Source: Betaproteobacteria bacterium (GTDB lineage Bacteria; Pseudomonadota; Gammaproteobacteria; Burkholderiales; WYBJ01). From it: DNA of 42,376 nt. Made by a program: the position numbers and the translations under genes. Every line of letters starts with the position of its first letter. Positions within the stretch are counted from its first letter, which is position 1. The DNA lies in contig WHTS01000020.1 in assembly GCA_009377585.1 (NCBI GenBank), positions 29,581 through 71,956 of the forward strand, given 5' to 3'. This document shows, in pieces, positions 22,696 to 32,649 of this stretch. The notes beneath the pieces were generated by a model that worked only from the letters and a program-made list of their open reading frames with translations, searched no databases and was not told the DNA's origin.

Positions 22696-23136
22696 TCAGA
22701 GATTACGCAGCGTGCAAAGCAACTCGGCTTCCGCCGCCAGCTTGGCCTCGACCCGGGCCTCGGCCTTGAACTTCCACAGCCCGCGGGATTCGCGCGCGCG
22801 CGTGATGCTCACGTGCAGCATGAGCTGATCGCCGGGAATCACCGGGCGCTTGAAGCGCGCATTGTCGATGCCGACGAAGTAATAGATCGACTTGTCGTCC
22901 GGCAGTTGGTTGTTGCTGCGAAAGGTCAGGATGGCGGCCGCCTGCGCCATGGCTTCGATCACCAGCACCCCCGGCATCACCGGATGGTAGGGAAAGTGTC
23001 CGACGAAGAACGGCTCGTTGATGGTTACGTTCTTCAGCGCCACGATGTTCTTGTCCGGCTCGAGCCGGACCACCCGGTCGATCAGCAGGAACGGGTAGCG
23101 ATGCGGCAGGTACTTCAGGATTTCATTGATGTCCAT
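22696..23136 (-). CDS. fabZ: (3R)-hydroxyacyl-ACP dehydratase
   Basis: FabZ dehydrates 3-hydroxyacyl-ACP in fatty acid elongation and competes with LpxA and LpxD for the same substrate. The 146-residue hot-dog-fold protein has [10 protein letters not shown] and the catalytic His47 and Glu61 in [19 protein letters not shown]. The start at 23136 ([12 protein letters not shown]) is that of the family. The first 14 nt overlap the end of lpxD in another frame. The lpxD-fabZ-lpxA-lpxB order is canonical. Confidence 0.97.
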   Translation of the reverse strand: MDINEILKYLPHRYPFLLIDRVVRLEPDKNIVALKNVTINEPFFVGHFPYHPVMPGVLVIEAMAQAAAILTFRSNNQLPDDKSIYYFVGIDNARFKRPVIPGDQLMLHVSITRARESRGLWKFKAEARVEAKLAAEAELLCTLRNL

Positions 23137-24199
23137 CGTCTCGATCTTCTTGTCTGCGCTCGGGGCTTGCGCCCGATCGCTCTCTCCCTGAACGCTTTCT
23201 CCCTGGGCCGCCCGAGTCGCCGAGACGACGCAGCACGGCCGCAATCCGCAGCCAGGTGCGATGCTCGCTCCAGGGAAATATGCCGGTGTAGCGGCCCGGG
23301 ATTTCGATGGAGCGGCCGATCATGGTCGACGGCGAGATCTGCACGCCGTCGGCCAGGTGCAAATGGCCGGAGATGTCTGCGCTGCCTCCGATCACGCAGT
23401 TGGCGCCGATGCGGGCGCTGCCCGCGATGCCGGCGCACGCGGCAACGCTCGTGTTCGCGCCGATGTGCACGTTATGGCCGATCTGGATGAGGTTGTCCAG
23501 CTTGACGCCGTCGCCGAGCACGGTATCGGCCATGGCGCCACGGTCGATCGTGGTATTGGCGCCCACTTCGACATCGTCGCCGAGCACGACTCGGCCGACA
23601 TGCGGCATCTTCACCCAGCGGCCTCGATCCAGCGCACCGCCGAAGCCGTCCGAACCGATGACGCAGCCGGCGTTGAGCACGGCCCGTTTGCCGACGATGC
23701 AATGGGCATAGACCGTCACGTTCGCATGCAGGCTCGAGCCTTCGCCGATCTCGGCGTAGCGGCCGATGCGACATCCCGGGCCGATGCGCGCACGTTCGCC
23801 GACGCAGGCGCCCTGCTCCACACTCGCGAATGCGCCGACCTCGGCGCTCGCCGCCACCTCCGCCTCGGGGTGCACCCAGGCCTGCGCATGGGTGCCGGCC
23901 ACGGCACCCGGGTCGGGATGAAACAATTCCAGCACCCGGATGAAATACAGCGGCGGGTTAGCGGTACAAATGCAGTTGAGGCCGGGACGGGTGTTCGACG
24001 GGTGCAGCACGACCGCGCCGGCACGCGTTGCCTCGAACTCGCCGCGGTAGGCGTCGTTGGCAAAGTACGAGATGTCCTCAGGACCGGCCGATTCGAGCGG
24101 TGCGACCTGCGTCAGCCGCTGTGCCGCATCGCCTTCGAGCTCTCCGCCCAGCAGCTCGACCAGTTCACCCAGCAGGAATGAGCGGGCGGCTGGACGCAT
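23123..24199 (-). CDS. lpxD: UDP-3-O-acylglucosamine N-acyltransferase
   Basis: LpxD adds the N-linked hydroxyacyl chain in the third step of lipid A synthesis. The 358-residue protein has an N-terminal uridine-binding domain (about 1-100), a hexapeptide-repeat beta-helix (about 105-320) with the catalytic His242 in [12 protein letters not shown], and a C-terminal end that is unusually rich in Arg, Gly and Glu. That charged tail is encoded partly over the fabZ start, so some of it may reflect the 14-nt overlap. It lies 32 nt after skp. Confidence 0.96.
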   Translation of the reverse strand: MRPAARSFLLGELVELLGGELEGDAAQRLTQVAPLESAGPEDISYFANDAYRGEFEATRAGAVVLHPSNTRPGLNCICTANPPLYFIRVLELFHPDPGAVAGTHAQAWVHPEAEVAASAEVGAFASVEQGACVGERARIGPGCRIGRYAEIGEGSSLHANVTVYAHCIVGKRAVLNAGCVIGSDGFGGALDRGRWVKMPHVGRVVLGDDVEVGANTTIDRGAMADTVLGDGVKLDNLIQIGHNVHIGANTSVAACAGIAGSARIGANCVIGGSADISGHLHLADGVQISPSTMIGRSIEIPGRYTGIFPWSEHRTWLRIAAVLRRLGDSGGPGRKRSGRERSGASPERRQEDRDDGHQ

Positions 24200-24231
24200 C
24201 GGCGCGCTTCGGAGAAAACCTCGGCCGCCGG

Positions 24232-24732
24232 CTACTTCTGCTCGCCAAGGGCCTTGAGGACCTTGTCGGTGATGTCGATGCGCGGGCTGCGATAGACCGC
24301 TTCCTGCAGGATCAGGTCGAACTTCTCCGCCTCCGCGATCTGCTGGATCACCTTATTGGCGCGTTGAAACAGATCGGCGAGCTTCTCGTTTCGCCGTGAG
24401 TTCAGATCCTCGCGATAGGAACGCTGGGCGCGCTGGAATTCCCGGTTGATGCGCACGAGCTCCTGCTCGCGACGGCTGCGCTCGCTTTCGCTCATGGTCA
24501 TCGCCTCCTTCTCCATGGCTGCCTGACCTTCCTTGAGCTGGCGCTCCATGTTCTGCAGCTCCTGGATGCGCGGCGCGAACTCGCGCTCCAGCTCCTTACT
24601 GGCACGAACCGCCGGGGCCGACTCGCGGTTGATGCGCTCGGCATCGAGGAAACCGATCTTCAGCTCTGCGGCCGAAGCCGCAAGCGGCAGGCCCAGCAGA
24701 GCAAGCAGGCATACGAGACGAGCGGCGTTCAA
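24232..24732 (-). CDS. skp: Periplasmic chaperone Skp (OmpH family)
   Basis: Skp holds unfolded outer-membrane proteins in the periplasm and hands them to the BAM complex. The 166-residue precursor has a signal peptide with probable cleavage after residue 21 (AASA), then KIGFLDAERI and a long charged coiled-coil region (about 45-130) that forms the tentacles, ending in a beta strand (FDLILQEAVYRSPRIDIT). The start is a TTG at 24732 with a strong GAGGAG seven nt upstream. It lies directly downstream of bamA, the usual neighbour. Confidence 0.95.
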   Translation of the reverse strand: MNAARLVCLLALLGLPLAASAAELKIGFLDAERINRESAPAVRASKELEREFAPRIQELQNMERQLKEGQAAMEKEAMTMSESERSRREQELVRINREFQRAQRSYREDLNSRRNEKLADLFQRANKVIQQIAEAEKFDLILQEAVYRSPRIDITDKVLKALGEQK

Positions 24733-24763
24733 GGTGTATCTCCTCGGACAAGCGGCAGCATTG

Positions 24764-27034
24764 TCAGAATGAGGCGCCGAAGGTGAACTGGAAGCGTTGC
24801 TTCTTGTCGCCCGATTTGTCGCTCATGGGCTGAGCCACGCTGATCTTCAGCGGCCCCAGGGGCGACACCCAGAGCACGGCCACGCCCACCGAGCTGCGGA
24901 ATTCGTCGCCCGAAAACTTGTCGGCGATCATGCCGGCGTCAGTGAATGCGCTCAGTCGCACCGAACGGTCGTTCTCGAGTCCCGGAAACGGGATAAAGAA
25001 CTCGGCATTGAGCACAACCCGCTTGCTGCCCCCGATCGGATCGCCGAACTGGTCCTTGGGGCCGAGGGAGTTCGCATCGTAGCCCCGAACCGAGCTCACC
25101 CCGCCGGCGAAAAAGTTCTTGAAGAAGGGCAGCGGCTTGTCGTCCAGGCCATCGCCGATGCCGATCTCGCCATTCAACATGAGCGTATAGTAACGCGTCA
25201 GCGGCCAGTACCATTGGTGCTGGTAAGACAGCTTGTAGTAGCGCAGGCTGCCGCCGGGCAGGCCCGACTCGAGCGACAGCCTTTGCATGCGCCCCTTGGT
25301 CGGGTAGATGAGGCTGTCGCGATTGTCGCGCGACCAGCCGATCGTGCCGAGCAGGGTCGAATTGGTTTCGCCGAAGGTATCGACGAAATCGATGAAACGC
25401 TGCGGACTGTCGCTGAACACGTTCAGCTCGGTGCGCTCCACGCCGATGCCGTAGTTGATCGTGTCCAGATCGCTGATCGGCACCCCGAAACGCAGTTGTG
25501 CGCCAATCGTGGAGGTGCGCCAGCGCCCCGAGTCGATCTCCGTGGGATCGATGTCGCGCTTGTAGATGTCGAAGCCGCGGCTTACCCCGTCGACCGTGAA
25601 ATAGGGTTCGGTGAGCGACAGCGAATAGACCGTGTTCACCTTGCTGGTATTGAGCTGCAGGCCCAGGTGGTTGCCCGATCCGAACACGTTGGTCTGTGTG
25701 ACCCCGCCCGACAGCACCAGGCCTTCGCTGCTGGAGAAACCCGCGCCGACCAGGAGGTTGCCGGTCGGCTTCTCCTTGACCGAAATGTTGACGTCGATCT
25801 GGTCGGTCGTTCCGGAAACGCTCGGAGTCTCGACGGCGACGTCGTCGAAGTAGCCCAGCCGGTCGAGGCGGTTGCGCGAGTTGGCAACCCGTTCGGCGGA
25901 GTACCATGCGCCTTCGAGCTGGCGCATCTCCCGGCGGATCACCTCGTCGCGGGTCTTCGTGTTGCCGATAACGTTGATGCGTCTGACATAGACGCGCCGT
26001 CCCGGGTCGACGAAGAAGGTGAACGCGACCTGGCGCTTCTCCCGGCTCACCTCTGGAGCAGCATTGACGTTGGCGAACGCGTAGCCGTCGTTGCCGAGAC
26101 GGTCCGAGATTGCCTTGGTCGATTCGGTCAGCAGCTCGCGCGAGAAAACGTCACCGGGCTTGATCGTGATCAGCTTGCGCAGCTCCGCCTCCGGCAGCAG
26201 CAGCTCACCGGCCAGGCGCACGTCGGAGACGGTGAACTTCTCGCCCTCGGTGAGGCCGACCGTGATGTAGACATCCGTCTTGTCGGGCGTGATCGAGACC
26301 TGGGTCGAATCGATGTTGAAGCCGAGGTAGCCGCGGTTCAGATAGAACGAGCGCAACGATTCCAGGTCGGCCTGCAGTTTCTGGCGCGAATACTGATCGT
26401 GCTTGGAGAACCAGGTCATGAGCCCGGGGGTGCGCAGCACGAACTGGCTCAGCAGCTCCTTTTCCGCAAACGCCTTGGCCCCGATGACGCTGATCTGGCG
26501 GATCTTGGCGACCTCGCCCTCCTCGACCGCGAAGTTGATGGAGACGCGGTTGCGCTCCAGCGGCGTGATCGTGGTCGTGACGGTGGCGGCGTACTTGCCG
26601 CGGCTCACGTACTGGCGCTTGAGCTCCTGTTCGGCCCGCTCGAGCAGCGAGCGGTCGAAAATCCGGCCTTCGGCGAGCCCGACCTGCTTCAGCCCCGTCT
26701 TCAACTGGTCGGGCTCGAATTCGCGCACGCCGGTGAAGTCGACTTGCGCGATGCTCGGCCGTTCCAGCACGGTGACGATCAGAACCCCGTTCTCCGCCTC
26801 GAGCACCACGTCGCGGAAAAAACCGGTGGCATAAAGCGCGCGAATGGCGGCGGCGGCCCTCTCTTCGGTGAGCGTCTCGCCCACCTTGATCGGCAAATAG
26901 CTGAAGATCGTTCCGGCCTCGGTTCGCTGGATGCCTTCGACGCGGATGTCCTTCACGACGAAGGGCTCCAGCGCGTGCACCAGGCGGCATCCGATCAGCA
27001 GCGCGCTAAGCAACAGCAAACGCAAAAATCGCAT
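24764..27034 (-). CDS. bamA: Outer membrane protein assembly factor BamA
   Basis: BamA is the beta-barrel core of the BAM complex that folds outer-membrane proteins. The 756-residue precursor has a signal peptide (about 1-21), five POTRA domains (first one begins FVVKDIRVEGIQR) to about residue 420, and a 16-stranded barrel with the conserved loop-6 motif VRGY (SSVRGYDANSLG). It ends in Phe within FQFTFGASF, a typical outer-membrane beta signal. Order rseP-bamA-skp is canonical. The ATG at 27034 is 6 nt after the rseP stop. Confidence 0.98.
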   Translation of the reverse strand: MRFLRLLLLSALLIGCRLVHALEPFVVKDIRVEGIQRTEAGTIFSYLPIKVGETLTEERAAAAIRALYATGFFRDVVLEAENGVLIVTVLERPSIAQVDFTGVREFEPDQLKTGLKQVGLAEGRIFDRSLLERAEQELKRQYVSRGKYAATVTTTITPLERNRVSINFAVEEGEVAKIRQISVIGAKAFAEKELLSQFVLRTPGLMTWFSKHDQYSRQKLQADLESLRSFYLNRGYLGFNIDSTQVSITPDKTDVYITVGLTEGEKFTVSDVRLAGELLLPEAELRKLITIKPGDVFSRELLTESTKAISDRLGNDGYAFANVNAAPEVSREKRQVAFTFFVDPGRRVYVRRINVIGNTKTRDEVIRREMRQLEGAWYSAERVANSRNRLDRLGYFDDVAVETPSVSGTTDQIDVNISVKEKPTGNLLVGAGFSSSEGLVLSGGVTQTNVFGSGNHLGLQLNTSKVNTVYSLSLTEPYFTVDGVSRGFDIYKRDIDPTEIDSGRWRTSTIGAQLRFGVPISDLDTINYGIGVERTELNVFSDSPQRFIDFVDTFGETNSTLLGTIGWSRDNRDSLIYPTKGRMQRLSLESGLPGGSLRYYKLSYQHQWYWPLTRYYTLMLNGEIGIGDGLDDKPLPFFKNFFAGGVSSVRGYDANSLGPKDQFGDPIGGSKRVVLNAEFFIPFPGLENDRSVRLSAFTDAGMIADKFSGDEFRSSVGVAVLWVSPLGPLKISVAQPMSDKSGDKKQRFQFTFGASF

Positions 27035-27040
27035 TCTGGT

Positions 27041-28405
27041 TTAGTTGCTGATGAGCCGGTTCACGTCGTTGAAGAGGGCGAGGAGCATCAGGGTGAAGAG
27101 CACCGCCATGCCGACATGCTGACCGATCTGCATGGCACGCTCGGAGACCGGCCTGCCCTTTAGAATTTCGATCGTATAATACATCAAATGCCCTCCATCC
27201 AATAATGGTACGGGCAGCAGGTTGAGCACGCCCAGACTGATGCTGATCAGGGCGACGAAGCCGAGATACGCGATCCAGCCGACCTGCGCGGATTGCCCGG
27301 CGTAATCGGCGATCGTGATCGGCCCCGACAGGTTCTTCAGCGAGATGTGGCCCGTAAGCATCTTGCCGAGCATGCGCAAGCTGAACAGCGACATCTCCCA
27401 CGTCTTGCCGACCGCGCGCAGCAGGCTCTCGCCCACCCCGTAGCGCACCTCGATCAGCATCGCGCGCATCGATTGCGGGTCCACTTTCGGTGCCGCACCC
27501 ATGCGCCCTATGGTGCGGCCGCCTTCGCTCACCGCATCGGTCGTGACCTTCACTTGCATGCGCGTACCGTCGCGTTCCAGGTCGAGCACGAGCGGTGCAT
27601 CGGGACGATCGCGCACCGCGGCGACGACATCCCGCCACTCGTTCACCGCAACGCCGTCGATCGCGACCACGCGATCCCCCTCGCGCAGCCCCGCCTTTTG
27701 CGCGGGCGCACCCTCGACCACCTGCCCCAGCACCGGCGGCAAAGGTGGGTTGAATCGGAGCAATCCGGCGGCGCGCAGAAAGTCGCTGTCGAGATCCTCG
27801 CTGGTGAGACTCGACAGATCGAGCGTGCGCGCGTCGATGTAACCTTTGCGGTCGCTCGTTTCGATTTTCACCGCCGCCCGGTTCACCGCGTGCTGCAGCA
27901 ACAACCAGCGGGCATCCTGCCAGGTCGCAACCGGCTCGGCTCCGATTTTGAGCAGCGTATCGCCCTGGTGAAATCCCGCCGCACGCGCCGGGGTCGCGGG
28001 CGGGGGTTCGTCCAGGATCGGGCGCAGCCCCGGCATGCCCGACATGAACAGCACCCAGTAGATCGCAATCGCAAGCAGGAAATTGGCAACCGGGCCGGCG
28101 ACGACGATGGCGAAGCGCCGGTAGACCGATTGGCGGTTGAACGCACGCGGCAGATCTTCGGGCGCGACCCGGCCTTCGCGCTCGTCCGCCATCTTGACGT
28201 AGCCGCCGAGCGGAAAGGCAGCGATCACCCATTGGGTGCGGTCGGCGCCGTAGGTGCGGCTAATTAGCGGGCGGCCGAAGCCGATGGAAAATCGCAGCAC
28301 CTTCACATTGAGCGCGCGCGCCACCAGGTAATGGCCCAGCTCGTGAAACAGGATCAGCGAGCCGAGCGCAACGACGAATGCAATGAGCGTTGTCAGCAGC
28401 GTCAT
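27041..28405 (-). CDS. rseP: Site-2 intramembrane zinc protease RseP
   Basis: RseP cuts anti-sigma factor RseA within the inner membrane to release sigma-E, and clears signal-peptide remnants. The 454-residue protein has HELGH (His21, Glu22, His25) in the first helix, a periplasmic region with tandem PDZ domains (GVVEGAPAQKAGLREGDRVV-type segments around 205-300) and the second metal/active-site motif LLPVPLLDGGHL near the C terminus. All features of the family are intact. It begins 3 nt after the dxr stop. Confidence 0.96.
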   Translation of the reverse strand: MTLLTTLIAFVVALGSLILFHELGHYLVARALNVKVLRFSIGFGRPLISRTYGADRTQWVIAAFPLGGYVKMADEREGRVAPEDLPRAFNRQSVYRRFAIVVAGPVANFLLAIAIYWVLFMSGMPGLRPILDEPPPATPARAAGFHQGDTLLKIGAEPVATWQDARWLLLQHAVNRAAVKIETSDRKGYIDARTLDLSSLTSEDLDSDFLRAAGLLRFNPPLPPVLGQVVEGAPAQKAGLREGDRVVAIDGVAVNEWRDVVAAVRDRPDAPLVLDLERDGTRMQVKVTTDAVSEGGRTIGRMGAAPKVDPQSMRAMLIEVRYGVGESLLRAVGKTWEMSLFSLRMLGKMLTGHISLKNLSGPITIADYAGQSAQVGWIAYLGFVALISISLGVLNLLPVPLLDGGHLMYYTIEILKGRPVSERAMQIGQHVGMAVLFTLMLLALFNDVNRLISN

Positions 28406-28408
28406 GAC

Positions 28409-29629
28409 TCAGACGGAGGACGGTGAATAGGCCGCCAGCCGCACCGCTGCCGGGCGCGGCTGCATGGACCAGCTGCGCGCATGTTCGCGCGCCATGCTGT
28501 CGGCGGCAAGAACGGCTTCCAGCGTCGTCGCGGCGTTCCAGGCGACGCGTCCGAGCACGTCTTCGGCGAGACGGGCGATGGCGGGAAAGTGGATGTCGCC
28601 GGCAAGGAAGCGCTCGACGGCGACCTCGTTGGCAGCGTTCAGCACCGCGGGCGTGGTGCCGCCCTGGCGCAGTGCCGTGTAGGCGAGCCGCAGGCACGGG
28701 AAGCGCTCCGGGTCGGGCGCGTGAAAGTCGAGCCGCCCGACCCGGGTGAGGTCGAGCGCCTCCACACCGGCATCGATGCGTTCGGGATACGCCAGCGCAT
28801 ATGCGATCGGCGTACACATGTCGGGCTGACCCAGCTGGGCAACGGTCGAGCCGTCCCGATACTCCACCATCGAGTGCACGATGCTCTGCGGATGCACGAC
28901 CACGCCGATACGCGCCTCGTCCGCCCCGAACAGCCAGTGCGCTTCGATCACCTCCAGGCCCTTGTTCATCATGGTGGCCGAATCGACCGAGATCTTTCGC
29001 CCCATGACCCAGTTGGGGTGCGCGCACGCTTGCTCGGCCGTCACCGCCTCGAGGGCCTCGGCCGGCAACAACCGGAAGGGCCCGCCGGACGCGGTCAGCA
29101 CGATGCGCCGCACGCCCACCGCATCGAGGTCGCCCGCAAATTCACGCGGCAGCGCCTGGTGAATCGCGCTGTGCTCGCTGTCGATCGGCAATAGCGTGGC
29201 GCCGTGCCGGCGCACGGCCGCCATGAACACCTCGCCCGCGATCACCAGCGCTTCCTTGTTCGCGAGCAACACCCGCTTGCCCGCTCGCACGGCGGCAAGC
29301 CCCGATTGCAGTCCGGCGGCGCCAACGATACCGGCGATGACCACATCGACCTCGGGCAAGCTCGCCACCTGGGCCAATCCCTCCTGGCCGCACAGGACCG
29401 TGCACTCGCAGCCTGCCTCACGCAGGCGCCGGTACGCGCGCTCCGCCTCCAGCGGATCGGACAGCACGGCGTACGCGGGCCGGAACTGCAAGCACTGCTG
29501 CACCAGGGCGTCGGCGCGCGTGTGCGCGCTTAGCGCAAGCACGCGATAGCGCTGCGGATGCCGGGCGATTACGGACAGCGCATGCGTGCCGATGCTGCCA
29601 GTCGATCCGAGTAGCGTAATGGCCTGCAT
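28409..29629 (-). CDS. dxr: 1-deoxy-D-xylulose-5-phosphate reductoisomerase
   Basis: Dxr makes MEP from DXP with NADPH, the first committed step of the non-mevalonate isoprenoid pathway that feeds undecaprenyl phosphate (see uppS). The 406-residue protein starts with the NADPH loop [13 protein letters not shown]. It has the metal ligands Asp150 and Glu152 in PIDSEHSAI and the segment [21 protein letters not shown] with the third acid. The ATG at 29629 is 14 nt after cdsA. Older names for the gene include ispC. Confidence 0.97.
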   Translation of the reverse strand: MQAITLLGSTGSIGTHALSVIARHPQRYRVLALSAHTRADALVQQCLQFRPAYAVLSDPLEAERAYRRLREAGCECTVLCGQEGLAQVASLPEVDVVIAGIVGAAGLQSGLAAVRAGKRVLLANKEALVIAGEVFMAAVRRHGATLLPIDSEHSAIHQALPREFAGDLDAVGVRRIVLTASGGPFRLLPAEALEAVTAEQACAHPNWVMGRKISVDSATMMNKGLEVIEAHWLFGADEARIGVVVHPQSIVHSMVEYRDGSTVAQLGQPDMCTPIAYALAYPERIDAGVEALDLTRVGRLDFHAPDPERFPCLRLAYTALRQGGTTPAVLNAANEVAVERFLAGDIHFPAIARLAEDVLGRVAWNAATTLEAVLAADSMAREHARSWSMQPRPAAVRLAAYSPSSV

Positions 29630-29643
29630 CGTGCTCTATCCGC

Positions 29644-30453
29644 TCAGGTCGAACCGATTACCGAGCCGAGTGCCGCAAGCGGCAAGGCCGCCACCAGGCC
29701 GTCGATTCGATCCAGCACCCCGCCATGGCCGGGGAGTATCGTGCCGCTGTCCTTGACGCCCGCGCGCCGCTTCACCCAGGACTCGAACAAATCGCCCTCC
29801 ACGCTCAACGCCAGCATGCCCGCAACAAGGAAGAGATCGGTCGCACGGTGGCCGGCGAGGAAGGCGGGCGCCCATAGCCACCACAGCAATCCATAATACA
29901 CGGCGACACCGGCGATCGCGCCGAGCACGCCCTCCCAGGTCTTGCCGGGACTGATGCTGGGAGCGAGCTTGCGTCGGCCGAAGCGCCGCCCGACGAAATA
30001 AGCCGCGGTATCGGCGATCCATACGACCCCGAGCAGAGCGAGCAGGCGCGCCGCCGTTTCCTGCAGCACGTACAGCGAGTACCAGGCTGAAACGAGCACG
30101 ATTGCCCCGGCGAGCGCCAGCGCCGCCGAGCTGGCCGGCAGCGCGCGGCGCAACCAAAACGGAACCACGGCGAGCCAGAATGCAATCGCAGCCGCGAGCA
30201 CCCATGCGCCACCGGGCAGCCGCACCAAGGCGAGTGCGACACATGCAGCGGCAACCAGCAGCGTAAACGCGACCACAGCGCGCGGGCCGAGCGCCGCCAA
30301 TGCGCCCCACTCGATGCAGGCCAGCACCACGACCATCAGCATCACCGCGCCCCACATCGGCTGCGGCAGCCAGAACAAACCGGCGAGGAACAGGGGCAGG
30401 ATGATCGCGACGGTCAGGATACGGCGAATGAGCACGGGTCGCCCGAAGCTCAT
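29644..30453 (-). CDS. cdsA: Phosphatidate cytidylyltransferase (CDP-diacylglycerol synthase)
   Basis: CdsA makes CDP-diacylglycerol from phosphatidate and CTP in the inner membrane. The 269-residue protein has about eight hydrophobic helices and a full C-terminal signature: SWVKRR, then [16 protein letters not shown], with the metal-binding acidic residues. Its ATG at 30453 overlaps the uppS stop as ATGA, which fixes the start and suggests coupling. Upstream in-frame options lie inside uppS. Confidence 0.96.
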   Translation of the reverse strand: MSFGRPVLIRRILTVAIILPLFLAGLFWLPQPMWGAVMLMVVVLACIEWGALAALGPRAVVAFTLLVAAACVALALVRLPGGAWVLAAAIAFWLAVVPFWLRRALPASSAALALAGAIVLVSAWYSLYVLQETAARLLALLGVVWIADTAAYFVGRRFGRRKLAPSISPGKTWEGVLGAIAGVAVYYGLLWWLWAPAFLAGHRATDLFLVAGMLALSVEGDLFESWVKRRAGVKDSGTILPGHGGVLDRIDGLVAALPLAALGSVIGST

Positions 30454-31232
30454 CCCGTGCCCGCGGCCCGAGGCAAGCGCGGCGCTACCTCTTCGACCAG
30501 TTGCTCGCTGGTTCGGCCGAAACGGCGTTCGCGGCTCCGATACGACTGGATCGCCCGCTCCAGCGCCGCGGCGTCGAAATCGGGCCACAACGTGTCGGTG
30601 AAATAAAGCTCGGTGTAGGCAAGCTGCCACAGGAGGAAATTGCTGATGCGCTGCTCGCCACCGGTGCGGATGAACAGATCCGGCTCCGGCGCGTAATTCA
30701 TCGCCAGATACGCGCCCAGGTCCTGTTCGCTGAAGCCGCGGGCGAGCTCGGGACGATCCGCCAGCATCCGCTCCATTGCCTGCATCAAATCCCAGCGGCC
30801 GCCATAGTTCGCCGCCACCGTCAGGGTGAGGCGCGTGTTGGCCGCGGTCAGCGCCTCGGCCTCGCGGATCAATGTCTGAATGCGCGGCTCGAACCGGCTC
30901 AGCTCGCCGATCACGCGGAAGCGGATGGCGTTCTCATGCAGCTTCGCGACCTCCTGTTCGAGCGCGGTCACGAACAGGTCCATCAGGAATGAAACCTCCT
31001 CGGCGGGCCGGCGCCAGTTCTCGCTGGAGAAGGCGAACAGCGTCAGGAATTCGACGCCGCGCTCGGCACATCCGCGCACGGTCGCGCGCACCGCGTCCGC
31101 GCCCTTGCGATGCCCGGCCACCCGGGGCAGGTGGCGGGTGCGTGCCCAGCGTCCATTGCCGTCCATGATGATGGCGATATGCCGGGGCACCGGACCAACC
31201 TCGGGTATCGCAAGTGTCGTGCTCTTGAACAA
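30450..31232 (-). CDS. uppS: Undecaprenyl diphosphate synthase (cis-prenyltransferase)
   Basis: UppS adds eight isopentenyl units in cis to farnesyl diphosphate to give the C55 carrier for peptidoglycan and O-antigen. The 260-residue protein has the catalytic Asp24 in [10 protein letters not shown], the FSSENW loop, and [15 protein letters not shown] with ELYF after it. The best start is TTG at 31232; GGAAGG lies about 10 nt before it, and no ATG fits near the N terminus. Also called ispU. Confidence 0.96.
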   Translation of the reverse strand: MFKSTTLAIPEVGPVPRHIAIIMDGNGRWARTRHLPRVAGHRKGADAVRATVRGCAERGVEFLTLFAFSSENWRRPAEEVSFLMDLFVTALEQEVAKLHENAIRFRVIGELSRFEPRIQTLIREAEALTAANTRLTLTVAANYGGRWDLMQAMERMLADRPELARGFSEQDLGAYLAMNYAPEPDLFIRTGGEQRISNFLLWQLAYTELYFTDTLWPDFDAAALERAIQSYRSRERRFGRTSEQLVEEVAPRLPRAAGTG

Positions 31233-31253
31233 AATGAACGGCCTTCCCTGGAC

Positions 31254-31814
31254 CTAGACTGCCAGCAAATCGGTTTCTTTCTGCTGCAGGATCTTGTCGA
31301 TCTCGGCGATGAAGCGGTCGGTCAGCTTCTGCACCTCGTCCTGCGCCTTGCGCTCCTGATCCTCCGGCACTTCCTTCTTCTTCAGCATGTCCTTCAAGTG
31401 CGTATTGGCATCGCGGCGAATATTGCGCACCGCCACCCGGGCGTTCTCGGCCTCGTGGCGCACCACCTTGATGAGATCGCGCCGTCGCTCCTCGGTCAGA
31501 GGCGGCATGGGCACACGCACCCGCTCGCCATCGGAAGCAGGATTCAGGCCCAGATCGGAATCGCGAATCGCCTTCTCCACCGCGGGCAGCAACTTCTTTT
31601 CCCACGGTGTCACCGCCAGCGTGCGCGCATCGAGCAGGCTCACGCTGCCAATCTGCGGCACCGGCGTCGGCGTTCCGTAGTAATCGACCACGATATGATC
31701 GAGCAGCCCGGTGTGCGCGCGACCCGTGCGTACCTTGCCCAGGTCGGTCTTCAGCGCTTCGATGCTCTTGTGCATTCGCTGCTCTGCGGACTTTTGTATG
31801 TCAGCCACGGTCAT
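31254..31814 (-). CDS. frr: Ribosome recycling factor
   Basis: RRF splits post-termination ribosomes together with EF-G. The 186-residue length is standard. The tRNA-like helical bundle is seen in [18 protein letters not shown] at the N terminus, [13 protein letters not shown] after it, and the long C-terminal helix [18 protein letters not shown]. The ATG at 31814 overlaps the last 14 nt of pyrH in a different frame. Confidence 0.97.
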   Translation of the reverse strand: MTVADIQKSAEQRMHKSIEALKTDLGKVRTGRAHTGLLDHIVVDYYGTPTPVPQIGSVSLLDARTLAVTPWEKKLLPAVEKAIRDSDLGLNPASDGERVRVPMPPLTEERRRDLIKVVRHEAENARVAVRNIRRDANTHLKDMLKKKEVPEDQERKAQDEVQKLTDRFIAEIDKILQQKETDLLAV

Positions 31815-32649
31815 CGCGCACCTCCGACTTCCAGGTCACCAGGGTTCCCTCGTCCTCGCCGGTGATCACACGCCGCAACGCGCCTGGCTTGAAGATGCTG
31901 AACACGTTGATCGGCAACTTCTGATCGCGGCACAGCGTGAGCGCGGTGGCGTCCATGACGCGCAGATTGCGTTGGATCGCCTCATCGAAGGTGAGCCGCT
32001 TGTAGCGCATCGCCTCGGGATGCGTCCTCGGATCGTCGGTGTAAACGCCGTCCACCTTGGTCGCCTTGAGCACGATGTCGACGTTCATTTCCATGCCGCG
32101 CAGCGCCGCCGCCGTATCGGTGGTGAAGAACGGATTGCCGGTGCCGGCGGCGAAGATCACGACCTTGCCCTCCTCCAGATAGCGCATCGCCTTGCCGCGA
32201 ATGTAAGGCTCGACCACCTGCTCGATGTTGAGCGCCGACTGCACCCGGCTGGCGAGGCTCACGCGGCGCATCGCATCCTGCAACGCCAGGGCGTTCATCA
32301 CCGTCGCCAGCATGCCCATGTAATCGGCCGTTGCGCGATCCATGCCCTCGGCCGCCGGCGCGACGCCGCGAAATATGTTGCCGCCGCCGATGACGACCGC
32401 GGTTTCCACACCGATCCGGACGATTCCCGCGATTTCATCGACGATGCGCTCGATCACGCCGCGGTTGATGCCGTAGGCGTCCCCGCCCATGAGCGCTTCG
32501 CCCGAAAGCTTGACCAGAATGCGGCGAAACACCGGCGGCCGCGCCGTAGCGGACACTGCCGCCGCAGCGGCGGTATCCGCCACTGCCGCCCCTGCGGCGG
32601 CATCCGTCTCAACGCCACGCGCCTGCACGAGCGAGATATCCGAGTTCAC
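31801..32649 (-). CDS. pyrH: UMP kinase with an alanine-rich N-terminal extension
   Basis: PyrH phosphorylates UMP to UDP as a hexamer. The kinase core begins at [12 protein letters not shown] (about residue 42) and includes [10 protein letters not shown], the ATP-site [12 protein letters not shown] and the C-terminal [12 protein letters not shown]. The total of 282 residues is about 40 longer than usual. The extra part is low-complexity Ala/Val/Thr encoded by an imperfect tandem repeat. The GTG at 32649 overlaps the tsf stop as GTGA, which favours this start. An alternative is GTG at 32532, which removes the extension but has no Shine-Dalgarno sequence. Confidence 0.92.
   Translation of the reverse strand: MNSDISLVQARGVETDAAAGAAVADTAAAAAVSATARPPVFRRILVKLSGEALMGGDAYGINRGVIERIVDEIAGIVRIGVETAVVIGGGNIFRGVAPAAEGMDRATADYMGMLATVMNALALQDAMRRVSLASRVQSALNIEQVVEPYIRGKAMRYLEEGKVVIFAAGTGNPFFTTDTAAALRGMEMNVDIVLKATKVDGVYTDDPRTHPEAMRYKRLTFDEAIQRNLRVMDATALTLCRDQKLPINVFSIFKPGALRRVITGEDEGTLVTWKSEVRDDRG
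32540..32598 (-). repeat. pyrH: Imperfect tandem repeat coding the Ala-rich extension of PyrH
   Basis: Two roughly 30-nt units on the minus strand, each containing a form of GCGGCAGTG followed by a (G/T)(C)CG-rich Ala/Ser/Thr stretch, encode [10 protein letters not shown] and [10 protein letters not shown]. They lie between the coupled start codon and the kinase core. Confidence 0.6.

Noticed and set aside
26987-27034. A lipobox-like LIGC in the BamA signal peptide
   Set aside because: BamA is not a lipoprotein in known species, and a normal cleavage site (VHA, residues 19-21) follows. The Cys is probably incidental.
24797-27163. A 788-codon frame antisense to bamA
   Set aside because: Shadow of a conserved essential gene; no motif or ribosome site.
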